DNA from: a virus
IMG/VR virus record: IMGVR_UViG_3300028883_000134
Coordinates: 1-24,519 of that record
Length of the DNA stretch: 24,519 bases
Strand: one strand, 5' to 3'
Positions within the stretch are counted from its first letter, which is position 1; the number at the start of each line of letters is the position of its first letter. Under the pieces are notes generated by a model. It saw nothing but the letters and a program-made list of their open reading frames with translations, was not told the origin of the DNA and did no database searches. Below are positions 13,168-20,094 of this stretch, piece by piece. A program made the translations under genes and the position numbers.

Positions 13168-13358
13168 TGGAAATACAAGAAGTAGTAAATAAAGTAGAAA
13201 AACCAAATTCTTTTGAACTTGGTAAAGCAAATAAAAGACATAAAATCTATTATGGAGAGGTTGAAGAATTAAGAAAGAAAATTCTTGATTTAGAAGCTCT
13301 TGGATTAATAGATTTAGAGGAATGTCAAATAAATAAAGAAAAATTGGAGGCAATTTAA
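13167..13358 (+). CDS. Small unknown protein, 63 residues
   Basis: It begins MEIQEVVNKVEKPNSFELGK with a conserved-looking KRHKIYYGEVEELRKKI. The second half is a helix followed by GLIDLEECQI. The NSFExGKxxxRxKIYYG pattern looks like a defined phage family, but I cannot name it. It ends two bases before the next start; its final GGAGGC is that gene's Shine-Dalgarno site. Confidence 0.65.
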   Translation: MEIQEVVNKVEKPNSFELGKANKRHKIYYGEVEELRKKILDLEALGLIDLEECQINKEKLEAI

Positions 13359-13359
13359 A

Positions 13360-13821
13360 ATGGGTTTAGATATGTATTTATCGGCTAAAAAGCATTTAGG
13401 AAAATATCAAAATGAAGAAGAAGCAGATAAAGTGAGAAAACTATTTCCAGAAATGTATAAATCTGGGAATTTGGATTATATTGAAGTTTCTTTTGAAGTG
13501 GGATATTGGAGAAAAGCAAATCAGATTCATAAATGGTTTGTTGATAATTGTCAAAATGAAGTTGATGAGTGTCAAAGAAGTTATGTAAGTAGAGAACAAT
13601 TAAGAGAACTATTGAAAATCTGTAAAATTATTTTAAATTCTTCAAAAAAAGATAAAGTAAAAAAAGCAGAAGAAATGTTGCCTGTTCAAAGGGGTTTCTT
13701 TTTTGGAGGTGTAGAATATGATGAGTATTATTTTATGGATTTAGAAGAAACAATTAAAATAATGGAAAGATGTTTAACACTTCCTGAGGAGTGGGAATTT
13801 GAATATCATTCAAGTTGGTGA
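13360..13821 (+). CDS. Conserved phage protein family (MGLDMYL / GYWRKANQIH), unknown function
   Basis: This 153-residue protein has a clear family pattern: it opens MGLDMYLSAKKH, has VGYWRKANQIHKWFVDNCQN, then YVSREQLRELLKICKIIL, then RGFFFGGVEYDEYYFMDLEE. This set is widespread in phage genomes as a protein of unknown role. It is soluble and mixed alpha/beta, with several invariant-looking aromatic and acidic residues that could form an active site. It directly precedes the first gene of the KKQK array. Confidence 0.78.
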   Translation: MGLDMYLSAKKHLGKYQNEEEADKVRKLFPEMYKSGNLDYIEVSFEVGYWRKANQIHKWFVDNCQNEVDECQRSYVSREQLRELLKICKIILNSSKKDKVKKAEEMLPVQRGFFFGGVEYDEYYFMDLEETIKIMERCLTLPEEWEFEYHSSW

Positions 13822-13826
13822 TTAAA

Positions 13827-14126
13827 ATGAAAAAACAAAAACTTACAAAAGAACAAAGAAAAGATTTAGCTTTGGAGGAATATGAGAAAGTTAAAGAATT
13901 AGCTTATAAGAAATATGAAAAAGTTATAGCCCCCGCTTATGAGGAATATGAGAAAGTTGCAGACCCTGCTTATGAGGAATATGAGAAAGTTAGACAACCA
14001 GCTTATGAGAAATATCAAGAAGAATGTAAAAAGATAGATTCTGAGCCAGATGAAATTCCAGATGAAATTCCAAAGATAATTGAATATAATGGAAGAAAGT
14101 ATAAATTAATGGAGAGTGAGGAATGA
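13827..14126 (+). CDS. KKQK-family hendecad-repeat protein, array copy 1
   Basis: This is a 99-residue protein if started at the ATG at 13827; an upstream in-frame TTG at 13815 lies inside the previous gene. Head: MKKQKLTKEQRKDLALEEYE. Then four 11-residue units built on KYEKV with changing triplets (KELA, IAPA, ADPA, RQPA), then EECKKIDSEPDEIPDEIPK and IIEYNGRKYKLMESEE. The repeat should form one long, highly charged helix. The function is unknown. The stop overlaps the next start (GAGGAATGA). Confidence 0.75.
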   Translation: MKKQKLTKEQRKDLALEEYEKVKELAYKKYEKVIAPAYEEYEKVADPAYEEYEKVRQPAYEKYQEECKKIDSEPDEIPDEIPKIIEYNGRKYKLMESEE

Positions 14127-14683
14127 AATACAAAATAGAAAAAGAAAACGGAATAACAAGTATTTATGATAGTAAAGGACATGTAGTTTATTGGGAGGAT
14201 TCTACTGGTTTTTGGATAAAGAGAAAGTTTGATGAAAATGGAAATCAAGTTTATTGGGAGAATTCTAATGATTTTTGGGTAAGGAGAAAATTTGATGAAA
14301 ACAGAATTGTGGTTTATTATGAGGATTCTACTGGTGAAAAATGGGAAACTCCTAAACCTAAAGAAAACATAATTCAATTCAAAGATTTGGATGATTGTTT
14401 GAAGAAATTAAAGGGGGGGCGAGAAATGACAAAACAAAAACTTACAAAAGAACAAAGAAAAGATTTAGCTTTGGAGGAATATTGGAAAGTTGAACAACAA
14501 GCTTATAAGAAATATAAAAAAGTTAAACAACCAGCTTGGGAGAAATATTTGAAAGTTATAGATTTAGCTTATAATAAATATGAGGAAGAATGTAAAAAGA
14601 TAGATTCTGAGCCAGATGAAATTCCAGAGATAATTGAACAGGATGGAATTAGATATAAAAGAATAATGGAGAGTGAGAAATGA
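14123..14683 (+). CDS. Fusion of a YWEDS-repeat protein with a KKQK-family protein
   Basis: This 186-residue frame holds two parts. Residues 1-100 are a YD/MORN-like repeat protein with three units around YWEDSTGFW, YWENSNDFW and YYEDSTGEKW, closely related to the separate gene at 22907. From residue 102 on, MTKQKLTKEQRKDLALEEYW begins a KKQK-family protein with the RIMESEK tail. The join lies in a run of seven G (14413-14419). With six G the first part would end GEK-stop at an ATGA junction, like its relatives. The ATG at 14426 probably still starts the second part on its own. A sequencing indel cannot be excluded. Confidence 0.65.
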   Translation: MKYKIEKENGITSIYDSKGHVVYWEDSTGFWIKRKFDENGNQVYWENSNDFWVRRKFDENRIVVYYEDSTGEKWETPKPKENIIQFKDLDDCLKKLKGGREMTKQKLTKEQRKDLALEEYWKVEQQAYKKYKKVKQPAWEKYLKVIDLAYNKYEEECKKIDSEPDEIPEIIEQDGIRYKRIMESEK

Positions 14684-14943
14684 AAATGACAAAACAAAAA
14701 CTCACAAAAGAACAAAGAAAAAAATTAGCTTTGGAGAAATATGAAAAAGTTATAGCCCCCGCTTATGAGGAATATGAGAAAGTTAAAGAATTAGCTTATG
14801 AGAAATATGTGAAAGTTATAGCCCCCGCTTATGAGAAATATCAAGAAGAATATAAAAAGATAGATTCTGAGCCAGATGAAATTCCAGAGATAATTGAACA
14901 GGATGGAATTAGATATAAAAGAATAATGGAGAGTGAGAAATGA
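14680..14943 (+). CDS. KKQK-family hendecad-repeat protein, array copy 3
   Basis: This 87-residue protein has the head MKMTKQKLTKEQRKKLALEK, three KYEKV-type units with triplets IAPA, KELA and IAPA, then the acidic linker EYKKIDSEPDEIPE and the tail IIEQDGIRYKRIMESEK. The first ATG overlaps the upstream stop; a second ATG two codons later (MTKQ) is equally possible. From the acidic linker on, the DNA matches copies 2 and 7 almost base for base. The function is unknown. Confidence 0.74.
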   Translation: MKMTKQKLTKEQRKKLALEKYEKVIAPAYEEYEKVKELAYEKYVKVIAPAYEKYQEEYKKIDSEPDEIPEIIEQDGIRYKRIMESEK

Positions 14944-15266
14944 AAATGACAAAACAAAAACTCACAAAAGAACAAAGAAAAGATTTAGCTTTGGAGGAAT
15001 ATTGGAAAGTTGCAGTCCCTGCTTATGAGGAATATGAGAAAGTTGAACAACAAGCTTTGAAGAAATATGAAAAAGTGAAACAACCAGCTTGGAAGAAATA
15101 TGAGAAAGTTCGAGATTTAGCTTATAAGAAATATAAGAAAGTTAGAGAATTAGCTTTGGAGAAATATAAAGAAGAATATAAAAAGATAGATTCTGAGCCA
15201 GATGAAATTCCAGAGATAATTGAACATAATGGAAGAAAGTATAAATTAATTGAGGGTGAGAAATGA
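14940..15266 (+). CDS. KKQK-family hendecad-repeat protein, array copy 4
   Basis: This 108-residue protein is the longest of the tandem array apart from the fusion. After MKMTKQKLTKEQRKDLALEE it carries about six 11-residue units (AVPA, EQQA, KQPA, RDLA, RELA triplets) before EEYKKIDSEPDEIPE and the NGRKYKLIEGEK tail. The alternating WKKY, YKKY, LKKY residues keep an aromatic or Leu at one fixed position per 11, typical of a hendecad helix. It is coupled on both sides. Confidence 0.74.
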   Translation: MKMTKQKLTKEQRKDLALEEYWKVAVPAYEEYEKVEQQALKKYEKVKQPAWKKYEKVRDLAYKKYKKVRELALEKYKEEYKKIDSEPDEIPEIIEHNGRKYKLIEGEK

Positions 15267-15529
15267 AAAAACAAAAACTCACAAAAAAACAAAGAAAAGA
15301 ATTAGCTTTGAATGAATATGAAAAAGTTAGACAACTAGCTTATAAGAAATATGAGAAAGTTAAAGAATTAGCTTATGAGAAATATGAAAAAGTTGCAGTC
15401 CCTGCTTATAAGAAATATGAGAAAGTTATAGACCCTGCTTTGAATGAATATGAAAAAGTTAAAGACTCCGCTTGGGAAAAATATCAAGAAGAATGTGAAA
15501 AGATAGATTTAGAGGAGGATTTGAAATGA
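15263..15529 (+). CDS. KKQK-family hendecad-repeat protein, array copy 5
   Basis: This 88-residue protein has the head MKKQKLTKKQRKELALNEYE, five units (RQLA, KELA, AVPA, IDPA, KDSA triplets), then YQEECEKIDLEEDLK with no NGRKYK segment. It differs from the gene at 20191 at only two residues across the whole length, so one is a recent copy of the other. The tail DNA is the GAGGAGGATTTGAAATGA junction. The function is unknown. Confidence 0.75.
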   Translation: MKKQKLTKKQRKELALNEYEKVRQLAYKKYEKVKELAYEKYEKVAVPAYKKYEKVIDPALNEYEKVKDSAWEKYQEECEKIDLEEDLK

Positions 15530-15783
15530 AAAAACAAAAACTCACAAAAAAACAAAGAAAAGAATTAGCTTGGAAGGAATATGAGAAATTTAGAAAACCA
15601 GCTTGGAAGGAATATGAAAAATTTAGAAAACTAGCTTGGAAGAAATATAAAAAATTTATAGTCCCTGTTTATAGGAAATATTTAGAAGAATGTAAAAAGA
15701 TAGATTCTGAGCCAGATGAAATTCCAGAGATAATTGAACATAATGGAATTAGATATAAAAGAATAATGGAGAGTGAGAAATGA
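15526..15783 (+). CDS. KKQK-family hendecad-repeat protein, array copy 6
   Basis: This 85-residue member has its repeat drifted to EYEKFRKPAWK / EYEKFRKLAWK / KYKKFIVPVYR, so Val is replaced by Phe in every unit. The change being shared by successive units suggests local homogenisation. Head and tail (NGIRYKRIMESEK) are standard. It is coupled on both sides. The function is unknown. Confidence 0.74.
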   Translation: MKKQKLTKKQRKELAWKEYEKFRKPAWKEYEKFRKLAWKKYKKFIVPVYRKYLEECKKIDSEPDEIPEIIEHNGIRYKRIMESEK

Positions 15784-16040
15784 AAATGACAAAACAAAAA
15801 CTCACAAAAAAACAAAGAAAAAAATTAGCTTTGGAGAAATATGAGAAAGTTATAGCCCCAGCTTTGAATGAACATGAGAAAGCTCAAGCATTATCTTGGA
15901 AGAAATTTGAGAAAGTTGCAGTCCCTGCTTATGAGGAATATGAGAAAGAATGTGAAAAGATAGATTCTGAGCCAGATGAAATTCCAGAGATAATTGAACA
16001 TAATGGAAGAAAGTATAAATTAATTGAGGGTGAGAAATGA
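15780..16040 (+). CDS. KKQK-family hendecad-repeat protein, array copy 7
   Basis: This 86-residue protein has the head MKMTKQKLTKKQRKKLALEK and three or four units, one degenerate (EHEKAQALSWKKFEKV). The acidic linker EKIDSEPDEIPE and the tail NGRKYKLIEGEK follow. The start overlaps the preceding stop; MTKQ two codons later is an alternative start. Confidence 0.73.
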   Translation: MKMTKQKLTKKQRKKLALEKYEKVIAPALNEHEKAQALSWKKFEKVAVPAYEEYEKECEKIDSEPDEIPEIIEHNGRKYKLIEGEK

Positions 16041-16255
16041 AAAAACAAAAACTCACAAAAGAACAAAGAAAAGATTTAGTTTGGAAGGAATATGAGAAAG
16101 TTAAAGAATTAGCTTGGAAGAAATATTTGAAAGTTCTAGATTTAGCTGGTAAGAAATATTTAAAAGAATGTAGAAAGATAAATGCTGAGCCAGATGAAAT
16201 GATAATTGAACATAATGGAAGAAAGTATAAATTAATTGAGGAGGGTGAGAAATGA
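16037..16255 (+). CDS. KKQK-family hendecad-repeat protein, array copy 8 (short)
   Basis: This 72-residue last member of the tandem array has only two or three units (EYEKVKELAWK, KYLKVLDLAGK), followed by a shortened linker (INAEPDEM) and NGRKYKLIEEGEK. The tail junction GAGGAGGGTGAGAAATGA starts the ribbon-helix-helix gene next door, showing how the same tail serves unrelated neighbours. Confidence 0.72.
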   Translation: MKKQKLTKEQRKDLVWKEYEKVKELAWKKYLKVLDLAGKKYLKECRKINAEPDEMIIEHNGRKYKLIEEGEK

Positions 16256-16455
16256 AAATGAAAACAAAATTTAAACCAATATTTGTGTCTCCAGAATTGA
16301 AAAAAAGGCTGGAATACCATAAGATAGATATGGGTTTTAGTAGTTTAAATGAGGCTTTACTTGATTTGTTAAAGGAAAAACCTGTTGATACAAAAGAAAA
16401 AGAAGAAATTAAAAAAGATGCAGCGATTAGCAAAATAAAAACTTTAGAAATCTAA
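16252..16455 (+). CDS. Ribbon-helix-helix DNA-binding protein
   Basis: This 67-residue protein carries the RHH pattern: strand KFKPIFVSPELKKRLEYHK, helix, GFSSLNEALLDLLKEK, then a charged tail. The SPELxxxLxxxKxxxGFxSLNEAL spacing is characteristic of Arc/CopG-like dimeric repressors. It directly precedes the P-loop ATPase (5 bases) and could regulate the array or the ATPase, or act as a partition-type partner of the ATPase. Confidence 0.78.
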   Translation: MKMKTKFKPIFVSPELKKRLEYHKIDMGFSSLNEALLDLLKEKPVDTKEKEEIKKDAAISKIKTLEI

Positions 16456-16460
16456 AAAAA

Positions 16461-17381
16461 ATGCTAACAGAAACACATAAACAATATCTAAAAGATTTCA
16501 TAAAAAAAGAATTAAAAGAAAATTGTGATTTATTTGATATTGAAGCAAATATAGATAACAACATAAGTTATATGGAGAATAAGAATCAATTAATAGAAAA
16601 AATACAAGAAGTAAGAGATAATATGAAAGAACAAGTAAAAGAAATCTCTGGAGAAAAATACGACAAAATGAAAATAGAATTTATAGAAAACAATTACAAA
16701 ATAAGCATACCAAAACTCTTATCTAAACCAGCTATTATGGGAATTATGGGAGATGCTAATTGTGGTAAAAGTAATTTAATTTATTACTTACTTACTGAAT
16801 TACAAAAGGACTTTTCTTTTAATCTTTATACTTATGGATTGAAAAAATCGGTAAATGATATTAAAATTAATTCAATAGAAGAATTAGAAAAAATTAGAGG
16901 TTCGGTTATTGTGTTAGATGAGTTTTTTAATCTCTTTGATTTAGAAGATAGGAAAAAAAGGAAATTAATTGAGAAAACATTAAGATTAATATATCACAAT
17001 AATAATGTTTTAATTCTGTCTGGAGTTCCAGAGAATTTTAAAAAATATATCTCTGCAAAATTAAGCATTTTCATCTATGGAAAAAGCACATTAGCAGATT
17101 TTGTTAATGGAAGCAAAGTAAAGGAGACTTGTTTAAGCTATAAAGGTGTTGAATTAGGAAGTAGTTTATTAGATTTAGATAAAGATAAATTCCTAGTTTT
17201 TGATGGAAATCATTATAAACTATTACCAATTAAATATTTAAAAGAATATGATACTAAACAGGGTAATCCAGACATATTACAAAAAAGTACAAAAAAAAGT
17301 GCTAAAAATGCGGAGAAAATAGAAATAAACAATTATACTCATTCCAATAGAGAGGACAAAACAGCTTTATATATAAAGTAG
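16461..17381 (+). CDS. P-loop ATPase (virus type, function uncertain)
   Basis: In this 306-residue protein the N-terminal 85 residues are helical and charged. The ATPase core has Walker A GDANCGKS at 97-104, Walker B VIVLDE at 149-154 (D153, E154) and a sensor-like strand NNVLILSGVPENF at 181-193. The C-terminus is Lys-rich and disordered. The compact core with a short loop between motifs recalls FtsK/A32-like or Zot-like viral ATPases, but there is no decisive family mark. A terL is present, so packaging is not its obvious job. It is paired with an RHH gene. The 3' end takes part in RNA hairpins (17339-17390). Confidence 0.8.
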   Translation: MLTETHKQYLKDFIKKELKENCDLFDIEANIDNNISYMENKNQLIEKIQEVRDNMKEQVKEISGEKYDKMKIEFIENNYKISIPKLLSKPAIMGIMGDANCGKSNLIYYLLTELQKDFSFNLYTYGLKKSVNDIKINSIEELEKIRGSVIVLDEFFNLFDLEDRKKRKLIEKTLRLIYHNNNVLILSGVPENFKKYISAKLSIFIYGKSTLADFVNGSKVKETCLSYKGVELGSSLLDLDKDKFLVFDGNHYKLLPIKYLKEYDTKQGNPDILQKSTKKSAKNAEKIEINNYTHSNREDKTALYIK

Positions 17382-17448
17382 AGGAATGAGATTTAATGTC
17401 CCCTATCATTAGATCTGTTTTGTTGCTCTCTTACTCAAAATGAAAAAG

Positions 17449-17457
17449 TTTATAAAA
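17449..17457 (+). promoter_or_regulatory. TATA box for the 17.5-kb gene-free segment
   Basis: AAGTTTATAAAAAC is centred about 26 bases before position 17479, where no start codon is found. This suggests a promoter for a non-coding transcript. Confidence 0.4.
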
Positions 17458-17479
17458 ACTAAAGAGTTCTATTTTATAA

Positions 17480-17870
17480 CTCACACCACTCACGAAGTTC
17501 CTATAATGGAGAAGTTGAAGTGAAAAAATGTGTTAGACGAGGTGGATCTAACCTATTAGCTAATATGAATTACTAGAAAAAGTAAGTGAAAGTCTGTCTG
17601 TGCGTGTCTCGAGGGATTTAAGTTTTTGTTATTTATAGCCTAATTAAAAGATTAAGGACTCCAAGTATGGGGGGATGGAAGCTGAACTAATAGAGTAATG
17701 TCTTATGTTTTCAGACAAACAAGGTTCAAGTTAAAAAAAACTACTTAAAATATAGTTAAAATCATAATTTGAACCTTTCTTGAAGTAAAACCTTTAGAGA
17801 GTAGTGTGTTCAAGTATAATAGATGGGGGGTGCGGGGGGAAGATTAGTAGTGTAACTAAATAGAGATATT
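17480..17870 (+). ncRNA. Candidate structured non-coding RNA (A)
   Basis: This stretch of almost 500 bases after the ATPase has no credible gene. It holds a hairpin GTTAGA-(9)-TCTAAC at 17532-17552, the motif AAAGTCTGT...GCGTGT..CGAG at 17589-17613, a 9-bp inverted repeat AAGGTTCAA/TTGAACCTT (17721-17729 with 17769-17777), and runs of six G at 17669, 17825 and 17834. A hairpin of the same shape, the same motif and a six-base C run occur in the same order at 20979-21109. It is probably an RNA gene of the virus; identity unknown. Confidence 0.45.
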
Positions 17871-17877
17871 TTAAAAA

Positions 17878-18159
17878 ATGAGAAAAAAAGAATGGAAACA
17901 ATTTAATTTGTTCAAACAAGAAGTATTAAAGTATGATTCACTATACATAGAAGATTTGCATATGTTGATTAGAAGATATACTTTTGATTGTAATAGAAAA
18001 TTTACTTTTTTTAAATCAAGAAATCCTATATTAACTACAGCTAAAGCAAAAAGCAGTTATTATAGGTTTTGGATTAGGATGTTAGAAAAACAAAAAATAT
18101 TAATCCCCAAAAAACCTTTTGTATGGGAGGTGAATAATGGATTTCAAAAAAACATTTGA
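17878..18159 (+). CDS. Unknown basic protein, 93 residues
   Basis: It begins MRKKEWKQFNLFKQEVLKYD and is strongly basic, with helical segments (YIEDLHMLIRRYTFDCNRK) and a final part with KAKSSYYRFWIRMLEKQKIL. The helix-turn-helix-like ending with a basic helix, and the tight coupling to the next small basic gene, suggest DNA binding, but no family is recognised. A Shine-Dalgarno site for the next gene (GGGAGGTG) lies in its 3' part. Confidence 0.62.
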   Translation: MRKKEWKQFNLFKQEVLKYDSLYIEDLHMLIRRYTFDCNRKFTFFKSRNPILTTAKAKSSYYRFWIRMLEKQKILIPKKPFVWEVNNGFQKNI

Positions 18160-18388
18160 AAAAAAAGTTGAACCAATAAATAGTGATTTGTTTAGGTATA
18201 TCACAAAAAAAGCAAAAGAAGTAAAAGTTAAGGACACATTATTAGAAGGAGAAAGTGCTAAAAAAAGGAAATCTCGATATAAAGACTTAAAAGGAGGATT
18301 TAATTGGATTTTAGCGAGGGGATTAGTTAGTAAATGGAAGAATGAATTTAATAGAGGCTTATTTTTCAAAAGAAATGTAACTAAATAG
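18137..18388 (+). CDS. Unknown basic protein, 83 residues
   Basis: It begins MDFKKTFEKKVEPINSDLFR at an ATG preceded by GGGAGGTG, overlapping the upstream gene by 23 bases. It is rich in Lys and Arg, with GESAKKRKSRYKDLKGGFNW in the middle, a likely nucleic-acid-binding region. The last 13 bases (TGTAACTAAATAG) also occur at 17851-17863, just before the upstream gene. The function is unknown. Confidence 0.62.
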   Translation: MDFKKTFEKKVEPINSDLFRYITKKAKEVKVKDTLLEGESAKKRKSRYKDLKGGFNWILARGLVSKWKNEFNRGLFFKRNVTK

Positions 18389-18399
18389 TGAAACAAACA

Positions 18400-18407
18400 T
18401 TTATAAA
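18400..18407 (+). promoter_or_regulatory. TATA box of the 18429 KKQK gene
   Basis: ACATTTATAAAGGTGTTAC has the TATA centre about 26 bases before the A of the ATG at 18429, giving an exactly leaderless message. It is the clearest promoter in the right half. Confidence 0.65.
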
Positions 18408-18428
18408 GGTGTTACACTTGGTTACATT

Positions 18429-19097
18429 ATGAAAAAACAAAAACTCACAAAAGAACAAAGAAAAGAATTAGCTTGGAAGAAATATTTGAAAGTTGAACAA
18501 CCAGCTTTGAATGAATATGAAAAAGTTGAACAACAAGCTTTGAAGAAATATGATAAAGTTGAACAACAAGCTTTGAATGAATATGAAAAAGTTGAACAAC
18601 AAGCTTTGAATGAATATGAAAAAGTTAAAGAATTAGCTTGGAAGAAATATTTGAAAGTTGAACAACAAGCTTTGAATGAATATGAAAAAGTTAAAGAATT
18701 AGCTTGGAAGAAATATTTGAAAGTTGAACAACAAGCTTTGAAGAAATATGATAAAGTTGAACAACCAGCTTATGAGAAATATCAAGAAGAATGTAAAAAG
18801 ATAGATTTAGAGGAAATTCCAAAGATAATTGAATATAATGGAAGAAAGTATAAATTAATTGAGGATGAGAAAATGAGAGAAAAATTAAGATGCCTTTTAA
18901 GATGTAGAGATGGGATTTGTGATGATGAGTTATGCAGATTAATTGCTAAAGAGTTTAATTTTGAAATAAAGAAAAAAGAGGAGAAAGGGTGGAAATGTCT
19001 TATTTGTGGAGAAGAGGTTAATGGAATTGATGAAATGTGTAAATGTATGAGAGAATATTACAAAAGAAAAAAGGGGAGAAAACAAAATGCCAAGTGA
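18429..19097 (+). CDS. Long KKQK-family protein with ten hendecads and Cys-rich C-terminus
   Basis: This 222-residue protein is the largest family member. After MKKQKLTKEQRKELAWKKYL come ten 11-residue units drawn from a few types (LNEYEKVEQQA, LKKYDKVEQQA, WKKYLKVKELA), including an internal 66-bp duplication. Then follow IPKIIEYNGRKYKLIE, the Cys-rich block RCLLRCRDGICDDELCR shared with the 9679 gene, and an extra zinc-ribbon-like end with CLIC and CKC. The unit number suggests slippage or recombination. It has its own promoter and a leaderless start, so it is not merely carried along with the array. Confidence 0.78.
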   Translation: MKKQKLTKEQRKELAWKKYLKVEQPALNEYEKVEQQALKKYDKVEQQALNEYEKVEQQALNEYEKVKELAWKKYLKVEQQALNEYEKVKELAWKKYLKVEQQALKKYDKVEQPAYEKYQEECKKIDLEEIPKIIEYNGRKYKLIEDEKMREKLRCLLRCRDGICDDELCRLIAKEFNFEIKKKEEKGWKCLICGEEVNGIDEMCKCMREYYKRKKGRKQNAK

Positions 19098-19251
19098 AAG
19101 ATTAACTAAAATGGAAAGAGAAGCATTATTTGAAGCAATTAAAGTAGGAGATTTAAAGACAAATTGGAAAGATTGTGGAGTCAGTATTTGTAAATTATGT
19201 TCTGCTATGAAGAAACTAAAGAAAAAAGAGGAGAGTGAGAAACAAAAATGA
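19087..19251 (+). CDS. Small protein with EESEK coupling tail, 54 residues
   Basis: It begins MPSERLTKMEREALFEAIKV and continues with DLKTNWKDCGVSICKLCSAM (three Cys). The tail KKLKKKEESEKQK is shared with the genes at 9679 and 21353 and carries GAGGAGAG as the next Shine-Dalgarno site. The ATG overlaps the preceding stop by 11 bases. No family is recognised. Confidence 0.6.
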   Translation: MPSERLTKMEREALFEAIKVGDLKTNWKDCGVSICKLCSAMKKLKKKEESEKQK

Positions 19252-19508
19252 AAATCTGTGCTTGTGGTAAATGTAATTTAGATAAAATAGAACTTAAAAC
19301 ATTAAAGGAAATTAAAATATTTGAAGGAGGGGATGCATTTACTATTCAAACAATAGTAAAAAAAGAAATAAGACAAGAAGCAATCAAGTGGATAAAAGAA
19401 GATATGGAATATATTGGAAAAGTTGATAACCCGTGTAAATTAGCAAGAATAATGGATTTATATAAATGGATGGAAAGATTCAACATCACAGAGGAGGATT
19501 TGAAATGA
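19248..19508 (+). CDS. ELKTLKE-head / FNITEEDLK-tail protein with Cys-rich N-terminus
   Basis: This 86-residue protein begins MKICACGKCNLDKIELKTLK, with three Cys in the first nine residues, then an acidic middle, EAIKWIKEDME, and the end YKWMERFNITEEDLK. Head and tail match the leftward gene at 7091 while the middle differs. The tail DNA (CATCACAGAGGAGGATTTGA) supplies the Shine-Dalgarno site and start of the next gene. The function is unknown. Confidence 0.65.
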   Translation: MKICACGKCNLDKIELKTLKEIKIFEGGDAFTIQTIVKKEIRQEAIKWIKEDMEYIGKVDNPCKLARIMDLYKWMERFNITEEDLK

Positions 19509-19648
19509 AAACAAAAGTAGTAAGGATATATTGGAAAGATTATAGAAGATTTAGAAAAATTGTTAAAGGCGAAAGAAACGAAACTTTAGCAAATTATTTT
19601 CAAAGAGTAATTAAATTATTGGAGGAACAAAAAAATGGAAAAAATTAA
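19505..19648 (+). CDS. Short ribbon-helix-helix-like protein
   Basis: This is a 47-residue protein if started at the ATG at 19505, which overlaps the upstream stop. An upstream ATG at 19466 lies in the previous gene and would add a tail encoded by the coupling junction. The sequence KTKVVRIYWKDYRRFRKIVK followed by ETLANYFQRVIKLLEEQ fits strand-helix-turn-helix RHH proteins. It is probably a dimeric DNA-binding regulator for the adjoining genes. Confidence 0.6.
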   Translation: MKTKVVRIYWKDYRRFRKIVKGERNETLANYFQRVIKLLEEQKNGKN

Positions 19649-20093
19649 AATAAAAAAAGTTGGTAAGAGCAAATGGGGAGAATTTGCAGTAGTAGATGAT
19701 GGAAGTGAAAAAGGAATTTTTGTAAGCATCACCCCACAAGTTAAAACTTTTTTAAGTTCACAGCTTCCTTGTGAAGTAGAAGTTCAAGAGAAAGAAGAAG
19801 TTGGAAATAGAAAAGATGTAATAACAAGAGTTAAAGTTCTTGGAAGTAGTCCAGAAAAAGTAGAGAGTGCTAAAGAGAATAGTTTTGAACAACCTATCCA
19901 AGTAGAAAAACCTTTTGAACAGATAGATAGACAAAAAAGCATAGAATCTCAAATGTGTATTAAGTCAGCAATAGATTTGATTAAAATAAACAATGATTGC
20001 GAAGAGTTTGAGAACATAAAACCAACTAAAAACAGTTTATATGAAACAGCTCTAATTATTAGAGAAGTTTTAGAAGATTTAAAGAAATCATAA
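19635..20093 (+). CDS. Probable ssDNA-binding (OB-like) protein
   Basis: This 152-residue protein has an N-terminal beta domain (IKIKKVGKSKWGEFAVVDDG, then GIFVSITPQVKTFL, ending VITRVKVLG) followed by a flexible linker and a C-terminal helical domain (SIESQMCIKSAIDLIKIN then SLYETALIIREVLEDLKKS). An OB-like domain plus a helical tail is the layout of several phage ssDNA-binding or recombination-mediator proteins. No diagnostic motif is present, so the role is inferred. GGAGG precedes the ATG, and the stop is followed by a compact hairpin cluster. Confidence 0.6.
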   Translation: MEKIKIKKVGKSKWGEFAVVDDGSEKGIFVSITPQVKTFLSSQLPCEVEVQEKEEVGNRKDVITRVKVLGSSPEKVESAKENSFEQPIQVEKPFEQIDRQKSIESQMCIKSAIDLIKINNDCEEFENIKPTKNSLYETALIIREVLEDLKKS

Positions 20094-20094
20094 T

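Larger units (their letters stand above)
13827..16255 (+). repeat. Tandem array of eight KKQK-family cassettes
   Basis: Eight related heads (13827, 14426, 14680, 14940, 15263, 15526, 15780, 16037) follow each other, each ending in a coupled stop/start. Inside each, a 33-bp unit repeats in phase with the codons, with a constant part (AAATATGAGAAAGTT-like) and a variable nine to twelve bases. The 5' start and 3' tail DNA are almost constant while the repeat number varies, as expected from recombination among copies. Confidence 0.85.

Noticed and set aside
13827-16255. Regular short repeats suggesting a CRISPR array
   Set aside because: The 33-bp repeats are in phase with codons in open, coupled genes, the spacers are not unique sequences of constant length, and no cas gene is present.
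19466-19504. Upstream ATG extending the RHH-like gene at 19505
   Set aside because: The extension is another frame of the conserved FNITEEDLK junction; the same false extension appears at 7095-7133 before a different gene.
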